Positions 25,455 to 38,800 of a stretch of DNA of 64,000 nt are shown here, piece after piece. The translations under genes and the position numbers were made by a program. The first letter of the stretch is position 1; each line of letters begins with the position of its first letter. Where the stretch lies: positions 38,876,347-38,940,346 of the forward strand of contig JAAOOA010000002.1 of NCBI GenBank assembly GCA_012861695.1. The letters run 5' to 3'. The notes under the pieces are model-generated. The model was given only the letters and a program-made list of their open reading frames with translations, did not search any database and was not told where the DNA came from. This DNA is from Trematomus loennbergii. Its lineage: Eukaryota > Chordata > Actinopteri > Perciformes > Nototheniidae.

Positions 25455-26070
25455 TGCCCCTTTCACACCAACGCAGCTCCCGTTCTAGCTCTGTGCTTGC
25501 GCTCTTCTGGTTCGGAACCGGTTTTTCTTTTCAGCCCCCGTTTTGTTCACACCGCCCAGAGCCCGAGTGGTGCTGCGTCATTGCGTCATCGTTTGCGTCA
25601 TGACGTAACCTTTTACGTGCCTGCTTCATAAAGCCAAACCACGCGGAAACCCCTCACATCGACAACAACAACAATGGCCGATTGTATTGAAGCGCTGCTC
25701 GTTTTGCTTTTGCTTTGTCGAAACCAAATGGAAATAATAGGACGACTTCACCACAAACTTTCCATTCGTCACAAGCGACTTTAAAATGTTCTTCACAATC
25801 ATCATCATCAACTTCAACGACGATTACGCGCCAAGCTCAAAATACCTAGCTTTGCAGCATTCATTTCCATCATTGTGTACAAAATGGACAAAACGTGGGC
25901 TTTTTGTTGTTGTTCAGTAGGTTGATCCTGCCCCTGGCCCCTGCCCCCGCCTCCGACGTAAGCGTGACGTATGCGGTTCTTGCTTCAAGACGGACAATTT
26001 TTTCAAGCTTGGTGCTTATCAGGCTCAAGCTCCGAACCGGCCCTGGAACCGTGTTGGTGTGAAAGGGGCA
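25455..26070. mobile_element. MITE with 19-20 bp TIRs, complete
   Basis: TGCCCCTTTCACACCAAC (25455-) and GTTGGTGTGAAAGGGGCA (-26070) are exact inverted ends. The inner border carries GGTTCGGAACCGG and CCGAACCGG. It is non-coding. The tip style is common among fish hAT-type MITEs; an 8-bp target duplication was not evident. Confidence 0.85.
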
Positions 26071-26084
26071 AGAGAGGTGATTAT

Positions 26085-26170
26085 ATCAATCAATCAATCA
26101 ATCAATCAAATCAAAAATATATTAGTAATCCCAGAGGGAAATTCGAACACATAAGAACAAAATGAACACA
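26085..26170. repeat. AATC-run followed by a LINE-tail-like sequence
   Basis: Five or more AATC units (26085-26108) precede TAATCCCAGAGGGAAATTCG, a sequence type seen at the 3' ends of fish LINE/SINE copies. The body is not identified. Confidence 0.4.
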
Positions 26171-28480
26171 AATCTATAAAAACACAAGTTATTGTAGCCA
26201 CAGGGACTTGACGTCAGGCTCACGGTGAAGACATGGCAAAGCTTCCGAAGCAATACCGCCGGCCCAAACACTCCGGAAGCGACATAAAAAGAAAATGCTG
26301 GGAGCTGTGGAAGGAAGTGTCATTGATGGAAACACTGCCTATCGCAACCGCCCGAACAGTCTGTACGCAGTACATTGACAATAAATGCATCCTCTCACTA
26401 ACACTGATTGCTCGGATTCTATAAAGAAGTGCTAACTGACCATCCTGTGTATGTTTTGACAATTATACAAAAATCGCATTTTGCATCACTATTTGAACTC
26501 ATATTTGACCTAATTGGTTCTAGGAAGTTCATGTTGTACAAGCACACACGTTTTCAGTTCCGATTCTTTGGGCAAGGACGACATTTTGGAGCCGACCTGC
26601 ATCAGGGAGCGATACATGCATGTTTGTTCTTCTTTGTGAGATAGGGCATTTGGCCTTACCGGAGTTCTGCTCTATGCAGTGTTCAGGTGATGCTTTCATA
26701 GCCTGGGTGCAAATATCCATTATGTTTAAAGCCATACCAGGAAAAAAAGCCCTTAATATGTCTCCATCATGACGATTCATGAGTAATAATGTGTAATTAA
26801 GATCTGTTTATTGATTCAGTTATGTTCTTTTTCATAGTCAACAGTCTGTTGTTATAGATTTGTTTTAAAATAAAGGTTATTGTAGATTTACTCCACACTT
26901 TTAGACTTCAGAGTCAGGAGGTTACACCACCTGAAAGACCTGCCGAGGTGGACGAGTCTCAACAAGTTCCCTCAGACCGATTGATTGGACCTGAGGGAGC
27001 GGCAAGTCTGGTCAGTCCTAATCTACGGAGGCTCTGCAGGAGGTTTGACATTTTACCCCAGGGAGCTGAATGAAGTCCACTCTCTGTAGTGTTCACACCC
27101 TTCTGTCTGTTTGTGCTGTGAACCCCTCAAACCAACTAAATCCTGTTTTTTGGTATGCATTGTCTAATTGGTGGTGAGGGTTGCCAATTAAAACTCACAT
27201 AACATTTGAGATTTTGTCTTCAATAAGTGAGAAAGTCTGCTTAAACATGACTAAAATACGGGACAGGAATCTGACGTTGTGAAAGGCATGCGAGGCGATT
27301 GAAATGTTTTCTAAGTGTAATACCAATATAGCCATTCCTTCATTGTCAGAAGTCGTTTTGTTTTTTAACACTGCAAGTTATAGAATAATGTTGTTTGTAC
27401 CATTGGTGAAAAGTAAAATGTGCAATACAGTGCTGTACAAATACTTTGTTCCAAGTAAAAGCCTTACATTCACTACAAGTTATAAAGTGCAAACGTTTCA
27501 ACAGCAAAATGTTATTGATGTATCAAAGAGTCGTCATTGTGATGTCATGGTAATTGTTCTTAAATATTTCAATCTCATAAAGAAAGAAGAAAGTCATTAT
27601 GTTTTTTTCAAAAATGGCCTAAATGTAATTGATTCCAACTGCAGATTTCACGGTATGTTTCCTAAAAAGCATGATATTTTGCTTTGGCCATGGAGTCATA
27701 TGACTTGGGAGTCATAGTCGCCTGCATTCCTTTATTGTATGTCCATAGGCTTCTTGTACTTTTGACTTGTACTCCCGATGTACTGAAAGTTCAGGGAGAA
27801 GGGTTTCAGGTCCATCCGAGACTTCAAGAGCTCAAATACCTAACATTGTGAAGAAAAAAATAAGAAATATTGAACCCCTCACTTTACAACTCTATTGTAT
27901 AATTGCTTGCAACAGCCAGCAATAAAAGGGGGGCATTTTCTGATGAATTACATAAAAAAAGAAAATTAAAAAGCGAACCTGGCCCGAGCCCAAAGCGTTA
28001 AACAACAAAACAAAACAACACCACACTTCATTGGGTGTTTCTATAATGCAGTTAGGTTTGAATTATCATTCATAACATGTCATGATGTCCCTTACAACCT
28101 CTGAATGTGTCCTGAGTGATGAGATCACACTGCCTCTAATTTATTTCTCCGTCTTAACTTTCACACTGAGTCTTGGTGTTTTTTAATCTCTTTGTCCAAA
28201 CTCTCAGGGGACGTCAGCTCGTCTCTCTGTGTTTCTCTCGACAACACTTTCTCTCACTCTGTGCAAACCCTGGATTGTGCACAAATACCAAATATGTCTG
28301 GTCCAATTTTGGAGAAATGTGTAGAGACAACTACTGTATGTGTAGGATATCTACAATATTTCAATTTGATGTTGCAGCTATGAATATGCAAAATATACAC
28401 AGGAAACTACCATTCACTGTTTATTTATTTAAAATTAAAGGGAAATGTAGGGTCATAAAGATATGGAATGCCATTTAAGC
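26171..28480. other. No gene recognised
   Basis: The longest open frame (27304-27717, 137 codons, plus) has low-complexity composition, no domain and no splice context, so I do not call it a gene. Otherwise AT-rich. Confidence 0.45.
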
Positions 28481-28484
28481 CAAA

Positions 28485-28985
28485 ATTAAATAATTAAATA
28501 TATATATGCCTATGAAATAAATAAATAAATAAATGAAATACATTCTGAAATAAATAAGGCAATAAATATATATAAATGTACATTTAAATACACATTATTT
28601 ATTTCATGGGACTTTTATTTCATAATACCACATTTATTTATTTCAAGAGACTTTTATTTCATAATTTCACATTTATTTATTTCAAGAGACTTTTATTTCA
28701 TAATGCCACATTTATTTATTTCAAGACACTTTTATTTCATAATGCCACATTTATTTATTTCAAGAGACTTTTATTTCATAATTTCACATTTATTTATTTC
28801 AAGAGACTTTTATTTCATAATGCCACATTTATTTATTTCAAGAGACTTTTATTTCATAATGCCACATTTATTTATTTCAGGGGACTTGTATTTCATAATG
28901 CCACATTACATTTCCATTTCTTATATTCAAATGAACGGGGCGTGGTTAGCTCAAATATCCAGACCAAAGCAACAGCACCACAACA
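28485..28985. repeat. AT-rich repeat with ATTT-type units
   Basis: The text around 28500-28610 recurs inverted at 34833-34949, interrupted there by a hAT insertion. It contains the 39-bp minisatellite below. Confidence 0.6.
28611..28907. repeat. 39-bp tandem repeat, about 7.6 copies
   Basis: Units begin at 28611, 28650, 28689, 28728, 28767, 28806 and 28845, with a partial one at 28884. Each contains TTTTATTTCATAAT and CACATTTATTTATTTCA. Because 39 is divisible by three, two plus frames stay open through the array, giving a 13-residue repeat that is not a gene. Confidence 0.95.
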
Positions 28986-28998
28986 CTGACTCAATAGT

Positions 28999-29612
28999 CG
29001 CGTTCAAACCGGAGTACTTTTCCCCATACTTTTCCCGTTTAGTTCCGTCAGTACCCCCTTACACCAAAAAGAGTACTTAGTGCCGGGAACTTTTACCCCC
29101 ATTTTTAGTGCCTGCTAGAGAGGTGGTACCAAAAAAGTACCAATTTCTATTGGCTGGGCGAATTGCAAACCACGCCCCGTAAAACTCTGAAAAGTTTTGT
29201 GAAGCCGCCATTGTATTTGTGGCATTAGCATTATTAGCATCAGCATTAGCCCCGCGCACCAACGGAGAGAGAATAATTTATGGCAACACAAAAAAAAACA
29301 TGGAGTGGAGTGATGAGGAGGTGTCGGCGTTCTGGCGATTTACTCGGAAGGCTTCAGTAGAAGCTGCTGGGAGTCCCAGCAGCTTCTACTGAAGCCAGTC
29401 CCCAACTCCGGGGACTTCCGGCCGGGGACTTCGGGCGGCAGTATACACCGTGAAGTTGTTTGCGGCCTGCCAGTAAACCCAAAGCAGAAGAAGACGAAGT
29501 GACGTCAGCGGCTCATTTGCGTAATCTTCCCTCAGGGAACTTATTCCGGTGTGAACGTGATTGGTACTTAGTGCCCTGGGGTACAAAGTACTTCATTGTA
29601 TTTGTGGTAGTA
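28999..29612. mobile_element. GTTCACACC-family MITE, copy 1 (right end lost)
   Basis: It begins CGCGTTCAAACCGGAGTAC and matches 52038-52720, including CAAACCACGCCCCGTAAAAC, the hairpin and the GACTTCCGGCC zone. The right end is replaced by the gypsy element. A short frame on the plus strand, MEWSDEEVSAFWRFTRKAS, resembles a Myb/SANT-like domain as in PIF/Harbinger elements. Confidence 0.75.
29350..29396. repeat. Near-perfect 23-bp hairpin within the MITE
   Basis: Arms 29350-29372 and 29374-29396 are exact reverse complements around one base. The same hairpin is present at 52419-52465. Confidence 0.9.
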
Positions 29613-29654
29613 GTCTAACAAGTACTGAGTCCAACAGTACCAATTGTATTAAGA

Positions 29655-30606
29655 AGGTAAAACTGCTGTACTACCTGATTGGAGAAAAAGGAAGAGAAGT
29701 ATGTGCAACATTGCGAGTTGGAAGAAATGAGGAACAATTGTACATAGATGAAGTATTGGCAGTATTGGATGCATTTTGTGACCCTAAGAAGAATGAAACT
29801 ATTGAAGGATACAATTTCTTTACAAGAAGTCAGGGCCAAGAAGAGAGTTTGGACAAATAACAGAACTGAGAATGTTAGCAGCAACTTGCAACTTTGGCAT
29901 TATTTCAGACTCTCTAATCAGAGATAGGACAGTGTGTGGAACATGGGATTCACAGTTAAGAGAACGAATTCTCAGAGAAACAGATCTTACATTAGATGAA
30001 CATATACAACTCGGGAGGGCATCAGAGCTTTCCAGACAGAGAACCAAAATCATAGAGGCACAGAGTTCTCTGAATGTGCATGCAGTACTACAAAAAGAGA
30101 GGCAGAAAGAAAAAACAGAAGTGGCGGAAGAAGTGAACACCATTCAGTGTAAATTCTGTGGCCGGAGACATGAAAGGAAAAAGGAGAAATGCCCTGCATA
30201 TGGACAAAAGTGTGGAAAACATAATCACTTTGCTAATGTGTGCAAGAACTCAGGAACTGTAAAGAAAACACGGGTGTTTGCTGTAGAGAATGCAGCAGAG
30301 CAGTCAGACAGCGGAGAAGAGGTGATGTGCATCAGTTTGGGATCCGGTGGAGAGGCTGTGAACACAGTTAATAGTCAAACAGACTCAAAGGGACCAATAT
30401 ATGCCAACATGCAGGTAAAAAAGCAACGTGTCAGATTTCAGGTGGACTGTGGTGCAACATGTAATGTTATTCCAGAAAAGTATGTTAAAGGTGTCCAACT
30501 GGAGCAATGCAGCAGAAAGGTAATAATGTATAATGACACTTCACTGAAGCCCCTTGGAAAGTGCACACAGACAGTGTTTAATCCACGAAACAAGAAATCT
30601 GTTTGA
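29655..30606 (+). pseudogene. gag C-terminal half, zinc knuckle and protease
   Basis: The gag capsid part (to about 29858) and the following frame are offset by a frameshift near 29858. The latter has CKFCGRRHE, CPAYGQKCGK and NHFANVC, a double CCHC-type nucleic-acid knuckle missing part of its second unit, then VDCGATCNVIP, the aspartic protease active-site block with the usual Ser/Thr replaced by Cys. The frame ends at a stop at 30606. Confidence 0.8.
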
Positions 30607-30607
30607 G

Positions 30608-31435
30608 TTTGTGGTTGTCAAGAAGAAGTTTAAACCTATACTAGGAAGATCTGCAAGTGAAGAAATGCAGTTGATAACAGTACAGCACCACAACATCCTG
30701 ACTGTGGAAAAAGAAGGAGCTTGGACAGAGGAGCAGATTAAAAAAGAATTCTCCGATGTGTTTCAAGGTGATGGGTGCCTCGAAGGAAAGCTTGAAGTGG
30801 ATCCAACAGTAGAACCAGTTCAGCTACCAAAGAGAAGGGTGCCAGTTGCTTTATACAAGCCACTAAAGGAGGAACTTGCAAGTTTACATGAGAGAGGGAT
30901 CATAATGCCAGTGGAAAAGAGCACTGACTGGATCAGTAGTCTACTGACAATAAGGAAGCCCACAGGGAAACTGAGAATTCTCATGGATCCTAAGCCACTG
31001 AACAAAGCACTCAAGAGAAGTCATCACCCATTACCAATTATGGAAGATATACTGCCTGACCTGAACGCGGCACGTGTGTTCACAGTGTGTGATGTGAAAG
31101 ATGGATTCTGGCATGTGGAGCTGGAGGAAGAATCCAGTTACCTCACAACATTTTCCACACCTTTCGGCCGCTACAGGTGGTTACGCACGCCAATGGGAAT
31201 AAGCCCAGCCCCAGAGATATTTCAAAGAAAGCTGAATCAAACATTGGAGGGGTTACCAGGTATCAAGATAATTGCAGATGACATCCTGATTGTAGGGGAA
31301 GGAAACACAGATGATGAAGCTGTGAAAGACCATGACAGGAAGCTGGAAATGCTGTTGCAGAGAGCGAAATGTGAAGCTAAATCCAAAGAAGCTACAACTA
31401 AGGCGCACAGAAGTGCCATACATTGGACATCTTAA
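30608..31435 (+). pseudogene. Reverse transcriptase
   Basis: Motifs in order are LRILMDPKPLNKALKR, FTVCDVKDGFWHVEL (first catalytic Asp), FGRYRWLRTPMGISPAPEIF and IADDILIVGEG (catalytic DD). It ends at a stop at 31435 with the thumb lost to a frameshift. Confidence 0.85.
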
Positions 31436-31529
31436 CCTCAGAGGGGTTAAAGGTGGACCCAGCTGAGGTAGTGGCAATCCGAGAGATGCCCCGGCCCACA
31501 GATGCAAAAGGGTTAATGCGTTTTTTGGC

Positions 31530-31990
31530 ATGGTCAACTATTTGGCAAAATTCTGTGAACACCTGTCTGAACTGTGTGAACCTCTGCGAGAGCTGACCCA
31601 CAAGGATGTGATATGGGAGTGGGCAGAGCGGCATGAACAGACTTTTGAAAGGATTAAAACGATGATCTCACAGAATCCTGTGCTGAAATACTATAACCCA
31701 GCTGACATGCTAACATTACAGTGTGATGCATCAGAGAGCGGGCTTGGAGCGGCCCTAATGCAAAATGGACAACCTGTTGCATATACGCCAGTAGAGCACT
31801 GACAGAAACAGAAAAGGGCTATGCACAAATTGAGAAGGAACTGTTGGCTGTTCTCTATGGAATGGAGAGGTTTCATCAGTTCACATATGGCCGGCCTGTG
31901 GAAGTACAATCTGACCATAAGCCCCTTGAGAGTATTATGAAAAAAACACTGCTGAGTGCTCCAACGAGACTACAACGCATCCATGCTGAT
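31530..31990 (+). pseudogene. RNase H region
   Basis: It contains LQCDASESGLGAALMQNG, the RNase H start, and a terminating GGTATTCCTG-like change after PVAYTPVEH; the remainder (ELLAVLYGMERFHQFTYG) is in another frame. Confidence 0.75.
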
Positions 31991-32369
31991 GAGACTACAA
32001 GCATATGAGATCAAACTCCGTTATTGCCCTGGAAAACACCTACTGTACTGCTGGCAGACACGCTCAGCAGAGCCTATGTTACAGGGCAGGAGGACAGAGG
32101 CTCAGTAGAGATTGAAGTGGAGTCAATCAACATGGTACATTATCTGCCAGTGTCGAGAGACTGCAGGCAATTCAAAGAGCTAGATTCAGAACTGCAGGTC
32201 TTAAAGAGTGGTATTCAGCAGGGATGGCTTGTGATAAAAGAACATGTCCCCATAGAAGTGGCAAAGTATGTTCACCACAGAGATGAACTGAGCATGCAGA
32301 ATGGAGTCATTTTCAGAGGGGAGCGAGTGGTGGTGCCTGCAGCACTGAGGTCAGATATCATGCAGAGAT

Positions 32370-33437
32370 TCACTCCTCACATATAGGCATCGAGGGTTGT
32401 CTGAGAAGAGCACGTGAGTGTGTATACTGGCCAGGCATGAATGCACAACTAAAAACATTAATGGAACAGTGTAGTACATGCAGTGCATGGGGAGTAAAGT
32501 AGCAAAAAGAGACTCTGAGGCCAAATGAGACACCAAAGCGTCCCTGGGAAAAGATAGGAACCGACCTGTTTATGTTTAATGACACTACTTGATAACTGTG
32601 GACTATCTAACAAACTTCTGGGAGGTGGATCGTCTGGAGAATACAAAATCTAAAACAGTGATTCGGAAACTAAAAGCTCACTTTGCCAGATATGGAATTC
32701 CAGATGTGGTGTTCTCAGACAATGGTCCTCAATACACATCGGAGGAGTTCAGGAATTTCAGCAGGTCATGGGACTTCAGACACAAAACGTCCTCTCCAGG
32801 ATACCCGCAAAGCAATGGGAAAGTGGAAACGGCTGTTAAAACAGCCAAAAGGCTGATGGCTAAAGCTAAACGGGCAGGCAGCGACCCCTATTTAGCCACG
32901 CTGGATCACAGGAACACTCCACAGCAAGGTACGGACTGCAGCCCAGCAATGATGCTCATGGGGAGATGAACCAAAACCCTTCTGCTAATGAGTGAGGCTC
33001 TGTTGAGACCTACAGCAAGCAGACGGAATGAGGGTGTCAGAGAAAGTGAAATGAGACGTGAACACTACAACTCGACTGCAAAAGACTTACCTGAACTGCA
33101 CAGAGGGGACAGGGTGCGAATCGAACCACTCACTGGGCAAAAGCGGTGGTGGAACAAAGCAACAGTCATTCTACCTGTAGAGCAAAGGTCCTATGAAGTA
33201 ATGACAGAGGAGGGTCAGGTCTTGAGAAGAAGCAGGAGACATATCAGGATGAGGAAGGAGCTAGATGAGGACATCACAGCAGGGGAAGGAGCTTATGCTG
33301 AGCTGAATGGTGAGCCTGAACCAACACAGGAAGAGAGCAGCAGCGCAGAGGCAGAAACGTGGCCGGACGGGATGCCCCCACACACGAGGTCAGGCAGGCC
33401 TGTCAGAAGGCTGGCGCATCTGAAGGACTTTGACTGA
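32370..33437 (+). pseudogene. Integrase with zinc-binding head and C-terminal tail
   Basis: An H2C2-type head (ARECVYWPGMNAQ and a CSTCSAW pair) lies upstream near 32400-32500. The core has VDYLTNFWEVD, FSDNGPQYTSEEF and NGKVETAVK, matching the D, D, E triad. The frame breaks at 32969; the tail to 33437 carries a basic DRVRIEPL... segment, then the polypurine tract. Confidence 0.8.
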
Positions 33438-33610
33438 CAGTTATACTTACTCAATACAAGTGAATAGGTATATAAAGACAAGATAATATGGATACAGGAA
33501 AAGACATTAAGATACTAAATGTTGTTCAAATGTGTGACTGCTAGTCATTTGTGTAATATTGTTGTTTGTGTTATTCTTGTTAAGTATTGGCAGTTTGTGG
33601 ACAGTTACTT

Positions 33611-33622
33611 AAAAAGGGAACA
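33611..33622 (+). other. Polypurine tract before the 3' LTR
   Basis: AAAAAGGGAACA immediately precedes TGTTGCAATATACG. Confidence 0.6.
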
Positions 33623-33888
33623 TGTTGCAATATACGTTAGCCAGGGGGACATTATTTGTTGATGCACAGCTGACCCGGGGGACGACAGGAGCCGAGGGAC
33701 CAGGCATGAGCGTCAGTTCTGAAGTTAGCACAACTAGGATGTTGCATTGTATCTTGTGGAACATTACAAGTAAAGTACGTGAGAGTAAGATAGAGTGTGT
33801 CGTTATTATCAGTATAGTACACAATACATATTGAAACACTTATGGCTAAAAATCATTTGTAGAGCAAATAAAGCAGTACTCTTGTACA
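33623..33888 (+). repeat. Probable 3' LTR
   Basis: It starts TGTTGC after the polypurine tract and could end TTGTACA at 33882-33888; an AATAAA lies at 33867-33872. It has no second copy here to confirm the borders. Confidence 0.45.
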
Positions 33889-34832
33889 GCGATTACCGTA
33901 AAGGCGCTATTAATCGCGCACTCAAAAATGAAGAGCTGCTGATTTGACCGAGCGAACGCGAGAGACGGCTGAGTTGACCGCAGTTATGCATAGCAACCGA
34001 AGCTAATCTGACTATCTTGACTACTTGTTGCTATCCTATTGTGGCATAAGCCGTTTTCTACAGGTACATTTTACCGGCGTATTTTTCATTATGATTCTAC
34101 TGGTGATAGTCGGACAAGCGTGGTTCTTGGTTCTTGCCGGGCAGCCAAGTGGGGTCAGCTAAGAACCGGTTTTCGGTGTTTAGAGCTGGTGTTGTTCCGT
34201 AGGTTGAAGGCTTGCCGTAGATTGAAGCCCTGTTCGCGGGGACGCACAAAGGTGACGTAATCGCGTGTATTGAGCGTTCGCCTAGTTTTCTAAGCTTTTT
34301 TCTCTCTTTTGAATTATATATTTCCAATCAGATTAAACAGCAAACGGCTGAATAAATAATGTGCATACAATTGCGAGGAGGCTGTTTTAAGGACACAATC
34401 TTCGTATTGGAACAAACTTCTGTTTTTAAGTGTAGTCCCACTCTGTTATGTTCCTCCTTCCTACATAACAGACAATGAAAGGATAAGATGTCATTTGTCA
34501 GTATAGTCCTATTTCTTAAAACCTTCTCTGTTGTTTAAGTGTCTGATAACCACGAATAGTAAGCAATGATTAACAGTAATGATATAACATATATGATAAT
34601 GTCAGACACTGTGTTATTTTCAATCAAGCCTAAAAGATCATGTGTTCAAACTGGCTTCACTCGCTTGAATTGCTCCTTTGAATGTAATTTTCCTCTGTGG
34701 TTTCCTACTCAACACATGTTTGTAATGCCACTCATATTTTATTTTTTATTTTATTTTAAGGTGACATTGAATGTTTTGAAAGGTGCCCTAAAATAAAGTG
34801 TATTATTGATCTTATATCTGCGCCTATATCAC
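33889..34832. other. No gene recognised; MITE-like GC-rich patch near 34030-34265
   Basis: The patch has AAGAACCGGTTTTCG, but its tips could not be delimited. Confidence 0.35.
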
Positions 34833-34949
34833 ACTTATGAAATAAAAGTCCCATGAAATAAATAAATGTGTATTTAAATGTACATTTATATATATTTATT
34901 TCAGAATGTATTTCATAACCTTATTAATTTATTTCATAGGCATATTTAT

Positions 34950-35954
<1,005 letters not shown>

Positions 35955-36017
35955 ATATTTATATATATGTGTATTTATTTAATTATTTATGTATTATTTA
36001 ATTTTGGCTTTAACGGC

Positions 36018-36445
36018 ATAAAGAGGCCCTATTATGCTTTTTGGGGTTTTCCATTTCCTGTATGTGTTATACAGGTTCAGTGCATGTTAATGTTCTGCAA
36101 AGGCTAAACTCCCAAAGTTCCCACCAGAAGGAGTTTCTCTCCACCCCCCCCATCTCCCTGCCTGAAACTCCTCCATTGGACTCCTTTGTTTACTTAAGTA
36201 TCATGTGACATCACTACGTAATATCACATGCGCTTATATTGGCTAGCGTTCCAACACATTGTACGTGACTAAGGGGCAGGACGTCGCTAAGCGGTTGACC
36301 AATCACAACAGAGCCTGCTATCTAACCAATCAGGCAGTATGAGAAAAAGAAGACCTTTTCGAACATTAAAGCATGGAAACATGTCACAGTAAAGGCAAAA
36401 ATACAAATATGAACCTGAACATTTGCATAATATGTCATCTTTAAG
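36018..36445. mobile_element. MITE of the TTTAAAG family (second copy)
   Basis: The left tip AAAGAGGCCCTATTATGC and right tip GCATAATATGTCATCTTTAA are inverted; the interior CCAATCACAACAGAGCC is shared with 14386-15083. Confidence 0.75.
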
Positions 36446-36719
36446 AGGTTCTGACAGCTACATAGAGAACGTCCAGCTTTCAGCATCAGTTAAATATTCC
36501 AGTCCGTCTGCTATTGTAGTGATCATTTCAGAGCATCATTTCAAATAATTAAGTACCAAGAAACACCGACATCTTTTTGTTATGCTCTGAATGCGGCACG
36601 CCACTTTTAATTTCCAAAAAACATCAGCTTTCTGATGACACACACACAGCTTCCTGTCTCAGCCGTGGCTTAGCAGTGAACCAGACTCTTCACACAGCAG
36701 CCGGTTGGTCAGTCCTGTC

Positions 36720-36969
<250 letters not shown>

Positions 36970-36973
<4 letters not shown>

Positions 36974-37644
36974 TAAATCTGATTTACCACAGCAGCGTAA
37001 CGGGCACTCGCTGCTCCTGATTTAAATTAATCCAATGAGATCATCCAGTTGGCCACTGATTTTGTTCTTTACATCTGAACAGGCAAAACTACAAAGTATA
37101 GAGTGTTTAGAGAATTCTATTCCAACCAGATCTTTAATAAAACTTGGTCCGGATGTTAAAAACACTGTGGCCCAATTTGGCCATACAGCTGATAGCAGCA
37201 GACAGAGATAGGACGTGTCTATTTGCTGCGGAACTGAAAAGGGTTTTGTTGAAAATGGATGCAAATAAAGCCCCATTAAACAACAACACAGCCTGTGTGC
37301 GCTTCATAAATACGTACTGAAATATCTTAAATTCCCGAACACAGCAACGCCAGCTGGAATGTGACTGGAATCCGTCCTCCCTCCATCTTTTTCTCCTCCA
37401 GTTCTTTCTGCTCTGTTTCCTCATGAATGTTGTTGGAGTTCAGTATAACAATTGTGTGCTTTTGTATGATGAAATATTCACAACCTAAACTAAAATCTGT
37501 ATGCATAATGACAGAAATATACAAAGATTCGTAAAGTAATGTGGTTTTTAAATCTAAATGATTTGTATTTTTTTTCTTTCTCTCAGTGTATTTACAATTG
37601 GCATACAGTACCAGCTAGCTAATAATTGAATATGGTCACTTTTC
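36970..37644. other. No gene recognised
   Basis: Nothing codable or repeated was supported. Confidence 0.4.
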
Positions 37645-38800
37645 TTAACCTGTTAAGCACCAAGCCTGTTTTTCATGTTTCAGGCTCGAAAATGACATGC
37701 CCAAAACAAATGACTACAACTTAACTTCTAAAAGGGTTATATGAATAATTTATCCTTTTTTTAACCTTATCAAAGCAAGGTTACATCTGTGAGTTGGATG
37801 TAGAAGTGTCAGAATCAATATAGATGTTTTTTATTTTAAAGAAAATTCAGATTTTACAAAAAACTGTAAATTATAGTGTCCGTCCAAAAATAATTTTTTA
37901 CTTATAGTGAAAACTACCCTTGGATGATGGGTTAGTAGACTAAAAGCTTTAGGAATCCAAAGTACAACGTATAATAAGTACCCTGTATCAAGATTGATGC
38001 AAAACAAGTGACATTTGACCTTTTTATAAAGGTTTAGCCAAAACCACTCCACCTCTGAGGTGATTTGGGTGAAAATGGTTTTTTTTCCATATCTCTGGCC
38101 CCCCTTGGTCGATTTGGATGGTTGACACCTCTTTCTGACCGTTAGAGCCAATTGAATCGAAGGGGGAGGCCCCCACACACTCGTTGTGAAAACAAACGGT
38201 GGGGGCTTCCCGCATGCAGGTTTGCACCAGAGTGAAGCGATCTCTCGCTCTGACATTTGGAAACGAAAAAGCAGTTTTATTGCTTATGGATTATCAGAAA
38301 TCATTTCAAAGAGGACACAGACACATTGGATTAACCTATGGATTAACTGCAGCATCGTTTTTTTATCGTTTTAATGCCATTGAAGACCAGTTTTGATCAA
38401 GGTAAGCCATGTTAGCGTTTCTAGCTACCTAGCTCCACATGTTATGATGCACGTTTTCGTTTATAGCGTCGCAAATGTTTATCACTGAGTGTTGAGGTGG
38501 GCACCAAACGATTCTGTGTCTCCAGGAGATGCTAATCGAGGGGTTGGCTGTGCATCTAGGATAAGTAATAAGGGAGTTATGAGTGAGTTTAGGTCCAGTG
38601 ATAGGTTACATTTTTTCGCACGTGGCTAATTCAGAGGATGAGTGTTAGCATTGTGGGTTTTTAAAATTTTTATTTTTAAAAAGATCAGTTAGCTGAGTTT
38701 CTTCCCGTTACATGGATATAAAACATTCATAGTTTATTTAATATTAAGATTCCTTAGACGTTGTTTCCTGCAAATGACGCGTTTATCCGCCAGGTACCGG
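37645..38800 (+). mobile_element. TTAA-flanked repeat, copy D
   Basis: It starts TTAACCTGTTAAGCACCAAG and aligns with copy C through CATTGGATTAACCTATGG to CAGTTAGCTGAGTTTC. The right terminal TTAA could not be found; the end near 38800 is approximate. Confidence 0.7.

Larger units (their letters stand above)
29613..33888 (+). mobile_element. Broken Ty3/gypsy LTR retrotransposon, 5'-truncated
   Basis: The order gag, zinc knuckle, protease, reverse transcriptase, RNase H, integrase defines the Ty3/gypsy group; it lacks an envelope-like frame. At least six stops or frameshifts separate the open pieces, so it is inactive. The gag start and 5' LTR were not found; one probable 3' LTR follows at 33623. 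It lies next to the truncated end of a MITE. Confidence 0.88.

Noticed and set aside
27304..27717. 137-codon open frame on the plus strand
   Set aside because: No recognisable domain, AT-rich codon use and no splice or promoter context; left as unassigned DNA.
28611..28907. CRISPR-like regular repeats
   Set aside because: The units are contiguous with no distinct spacers and the genome is eukaryotic.
28606..29080. Two 125-127 codon frames of a 13-residue repeat
   Set aside because: A direct consequence of the 39-bp minisatellite; not a repeat protein gene.
37831..38256. 141-codon frame in TTAA-flanked copy D
   Set aside because: It is inside a repeat whose other copies carry broken equivalents; no domain was recognised.
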